From positions 868,001-932,000 of the forward strand of contig OY771429.1 in NCBI GenBank assembly GCA_963674555.1: 64,000 bases of DNA, given 5' to 3'. Below the pieces are notes generated by a model. It was not told the origin of the DNA. It did no database searches and saw nothing but the letters and a program-made list of their open reading frames with translations. Source of the stretch: JBGMEA01 sp963674555. GTDB lineage: Bacteria > Bacillota > Clostridia > Eubacteriales > Anaerofustaceae. Position 1 is the first letter of the stretch, and each line of letters begins with the position of its first letter. The translations under genes were made by a program, and so were the position numbers. Below, piece after piece: positions 62,401 to 64,000 of the stretch.

Positions 62401-63223
62401 TGAGTTTATAACGTCCCACCAACATCAAGTCATATCTTTTCGGATCGAAAAGCATAGACATGAATAACGGCTTCGCGCTGTCTACCGTCGCGGGTTCTCC
62501 CGGACGCAGACGTTTGTATATTTCCATAAGTCCCGTATCTACACTGATGGAGATGTCTTTTTGCATAGCTGCCATCAAGCGTTCTTCTTCACCGAAAACC
62601 TCGATGATCTGTTCGTCCGTACCGAGACCCAAAGCACGAAGCAATATCGTGATCGGTATTTTTCTCGTACGGTCTACACGCACGTAAAGGATATTGTTTG
62701 AATCCGTTTCGAATTCAAGCCATGCACCGCGGTTCGGTATAATCTGTGACGCGAATAGATCCTTGCCGTGTTTATCGATCGTTTTGGAGAAATATGCGCC
62801 CGGTGAACGGACCAATTGGCTGACGATAACACGTTCAGCCCCGTTGATGATAAACGTACCTGTATCGGTCATCAGCGGGAAATCAGCCATAAAGATATTT
62901 TGTTCTTTGATCTCGCCCGTCTCTTTATTCGTGAATCTTATCTTCACTTTCAAAGAGGTGGAATAGTTCGTATCCCTCTCCTTACACTCTTCTACACCGT
63001 ATTTCGGCTCACTGTCCGCGGTATAATCAATGAACTCCAAAGAAAGATTGCCCGAAAAATCCACGATCGGGTTGACATCATCAAACACCTCTTTGAGTCC
63101 TTTGTTCAAAAACCAGTCATATGATGACTTTTGAACCGTGATCAAATAAGGCATTTCCATGACATCTTTGATCCTGGAAAAACTCATTCTTTCCCTCAGT
63201 CCGATTTGTTCCGGATGTAACAA
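59429..63223 (-). CDS. rpoB: RNA polymerase beta subunit
   Basis: A 1264-residue beta subunit, about 70-110 residues longer than usual because of its C-terminal tail. The rifampicin region FFGSSQLSQFMDQTNPLTEL, then THKRRLSALGPGGL, carries the sensitive-type Asp, His and Ser. The last 110 residues (from DINVISEEDE) contain 61 Asp/Glu and one Arg. I take the TTG at 63223 as start, 8 nt after AAGGAG, giving the normal beginning LHPEQIGLRERMSFSRIKD; two GTG codons at 63229 and 63232 are too close to the ribosome site. It is not preceded by rplJ-rplL. Confidence 0.97.
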   Translation of the reverse strand: MLHPEQIGLRERMSFSRIKDVMEMPYLITVQKSSYDWFLNKGLKEVFDDVNPIVDFSGNLSLEFIDYTADSEPKYGVEECKERDTNYSTSLKVKIRFTNKETGEIKEQNIFMADFPLMTDTGTFIINGAERVIVSQLVRSPGAYFSKTIDKHGKDLFASQIIPNRGAWLEFETDSNNILYVRVDRTRKIPITILLRALGLGTDEQIIEVFGEEERLMAAMQKDISISVDTGLMEIYKRLRPGEPATVDSAKPLFMSMLFDPKRYDLMLVGRYKLNKKLSLASRLIGRVSAQNIADPRTGELLLSKGEKIMEEVAWSVQNSGINHVKIQVEDDKEFNVIGNGVVDPVAYGIPFDISDLDVTEMVNTAVLQEILDTEVEPEEMKKMFTDNLNRLLSKCITVEDIIAAVNYNLGLDHNVGELDDIDHLGNRRLRSVGELLQNQFRIGLSRLERVVKERMAVTDPEEITPQGLVNIRPVSAALKEFFGSSQLSQFMDQTNPLTELTHKRRLSALGPGGLSRERAGFDVRDVHHSHYGRVCPIETPEGPNIGLIGSMSTYARVNKYGFIETPYQKVVDGHVTGQIDYIAASEEGRFAIAQANEPIDENGRFIHERVTGRIGKKRDFVTVLATQVDYMDISPRQIVSVATSLIPFLENDDANRALMGSNMQRQAVPLLNPQAPVVGTGIEHKAAKDSGVCVVSEIDGIVEKVTANEIVIKDPHSSLRKRYELLKFKRSNQGTCINQRPLVILNQAVKAGEIIADGPSTDKGDLALGRNILVGFMTWEGYNYEDAILISEKLVKDDVYTSIHIEEHEAEARETKLGPEEITREIPNVGEDALKNLDADGVIRIGAEVTSDDILVGKVTPKGETDLSAEERLLRAIFGEKAREVRDTSLKVPHGESGIVVDVKEFTRENGDELKPGVNRLVRVYVAVKRKISVGDKMAGRHGNKGVISRILPEEDMPFLPDGTPLEIVLSPLGVPSRMNIGQVLEVHLGLACRALGWEIATPVFDGATENDTMDLLEKAGYDRSGKIELYDGRSGEKFVSPITVGYMYMLKLHHLVDDKMHARSTGPYSLVTQQPLGGKAQFGGQRFGEMEVWALEAYGAANLLQEILTVKSDDVVGRVKAYEAIVKGENIPKPGIPESFKVLIKEFQSLSLDINVISEEDEVLEIEEELDDDVNIDTPILVIDDDLTLDESADEEDLLAEFSDEDERDDEIVEDDEDDEGSYEIEEELIEDIDSEDEDDDLEEAEASIEVLYGEDDEDDDF

Positions 63224-63476
63224 TTGCACCACTCCTTAAATAACGTTTTTTTAGACGAAAAAAAAGTCACTTTAATGTCATTTTCGTAATATTTTTACAT
63301 TGCAACGCACCGCAAAAATATGCGAATAATCTTGAAAATCATCATGTCCTGTCTGTTATTTGTGTTCCCCAGTTCGGATTTTGATGATTTCAACGATCAT
63401 TAAGTGATTTCCTCCACCTTTTCTTTGCCTTTTTATCTGCAAAAAACTAGCATTCTATTCATTTCAGTAATTATTT

Positions 63477-63505
63477 ATTATATTACAACAACAATAGAAT
63501 GTCAA
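63477..63505 (-). promoter_or_regulatory. Promoter of rpoB-rpoC
   Basis: On the minus strand TTGACA (63505-63500), a 17-nt spacer and TATAAT (63482-63477): a full-consensus sigma-A promoter with a leader of about 245 nt to the rpoB start. Confidence 0.88.
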
Positions 63506-63532
63506 CATTTGATTTAAAATTCCAAAAAAGAA

Positions 63533-63562
63533 TTGACATTCTGTATTTTTCCGCTATACTAT
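63533..63562 (+). promoter_or_regulatory. Divergent plus-strand promoter
   Basis: TTGACA (63533-63538), 16 nt, TATACT (63555-63560), or TACTAT at 18 nt. It points right, into a region without a clear gene. Its TTGACATTCT is the exact inverted copy of the rpoB promoter's AGAATGTCAA (63496-63505). Confidence 0.65.
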
Positions 63563-64000
63563 ATAGGTTTTTTTAATATGCGATCATCTTCTTTCAAAAA
63601 TGAACTCCCAAACCCATGTTCCGCACCATAAAAAGTATAATCATTATAAACTTTTTCGTGTACGGATACAACCCCTTACCCAACGATAATCCCGTTGTAA
63701 TTTGTTTTTAATCTATCACTGCTTTTTTCCGAGTCCGATGCCTCATCACCACATTCAAAAGCCACCCGAAAAGTGTGTACACATCATGTGTTCTATATGC
63801 TCGTCCGATATCAATTCAGATCTGCATTATCGCTCTTACTTTGCTTCGGACAATGAGGCACGATCACTAAGCCAAAAAGAGAGTTAAAGTGATTGCGATT
63901 GTACAAACCTAAAAAAACTTTGTCCTTTATCGCCGAATATGATAAGCTGAAAACAGTGAATGTTATGAAAGCGCGATTCGGAGAGGATCAAAAAAATTAT

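Larger units (their letters stand above)
63233..64000. other. Gene-free region upstream of rpoB
   Basis: It contains the rpoBC leader (about 240 nt), two back-to-back promoters, and a plus-strand stretch to the window end without a convincing gene. On the plus side GTCCG (63733-63737) can pair with CGGAC (63847-63851) and TGCCTCAT (63739-63746) with ATGAGGCA (63853-63860). These pairings cross, as in a pseudoknot, so a noncoding RNA is possible. The gene starting beyond 64000, if any, is not visible. Confidence 0.4.

Noticed and set aside
63702..63887. 61-residue plus-strand frame near the window end
   Set aside because: Cys/His/Ser-rich low-quality composition and no ribosome site; the region looks more like structured RNA.
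1..64000. tRNA, rRNA, CRISPR arrays, transposases, phage integrases or attachment sites
   Set aside because: Looked for on both strands by eye; no convincing example was found.

Overview
The window looks like chromosome from an anaerobic, low-to-mid GC Firmicute (Clostridia-like) that lives as an acetogen. It carries most of the methyl branch of the Wood-Ljungdahl pathway (fhs, fchA, folD, a metF-metV-rnfC2 methylene-THF reductase), a formate channel, and a corrinoid methyltransferase cluster with a reductive corrinoid activator. This combination resembles Acetobacterium/Eubacterium-type acetogens, but the species cannot be named from sequence reading alone. No rRNA, tRNA, CRISPR array or transposase was seen.

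Layout. (1) 1-10 kb: a methyl-transfer island. It has an MtrH/AcsE-like methyl-THF methyltransferase, a corrinoid protein, four URO-D-superfamily methyltransferase-like proteins (one cut by the window edge), an MFS transporter and a divergent TetR regulator with a perfect operator at the transporter promoter. A glycerol kinase gene sits in the middle on the other strand. (2) 10-13.6 kb: the rnfC2-metV-metF reductase operon. (3) 13.8-22.4 kb: mixed accessory genes. These include a c-di-GMP-I riboswitch in front of an RsgI-domain lipoprotein, a molybdopterin oxidoreductase with a membrane partner, tandem fluoride channels with a fluoride riboswitch, and a TetR / rifampicin-phosphotransferase-like pair behind a 51-bp palindrome. 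(4) 22.4-33.6 kb: the operon fhs-fchA-folD-lpdA-gcvH-amidohydrolase-focA, a THF riboswitch with folT, and the ASKHA/ferredoxin corrinoid activator. (5) 33.6-46 kb: housekeeping genes (pgi, pth, mfd, a PrsA-like foldase, glnS), a small regulator/membrane pair and two members of a secreted protein family. (6) 46-55.6 kb: accessory genes: a second URO-D cluster with its own TetR, two more family lipoproteins, a pair of related membrane proteins and a Crp/Fnr regulator. (7) 55.6-63.5 kb: rpoB-rpoC, both with long acidic C-terminal tails.

How the parts fit. Methyl groups from an imported methylated (probably methoxylated) compound would pass from a URO-D methyltransferase to the corrinoid protein and then, through the MtrH-like enzyme, to THF. 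The corrinoid activator repairs oxidised cobalamin. MetF/MetV/RnfC2, FolD, FchA and Fhs connect methyl-THF with formate, and FocA moves formate across the membrane. FolT under THF-riboswitch control supplies folate. The most novel signal is a pair of unlinked URO-D paralogues (4168-5352 and 48512-49678) that lack the zinc ligands. Each is followed directly by a 43-44-residue protein sharing a C-terminal motif.
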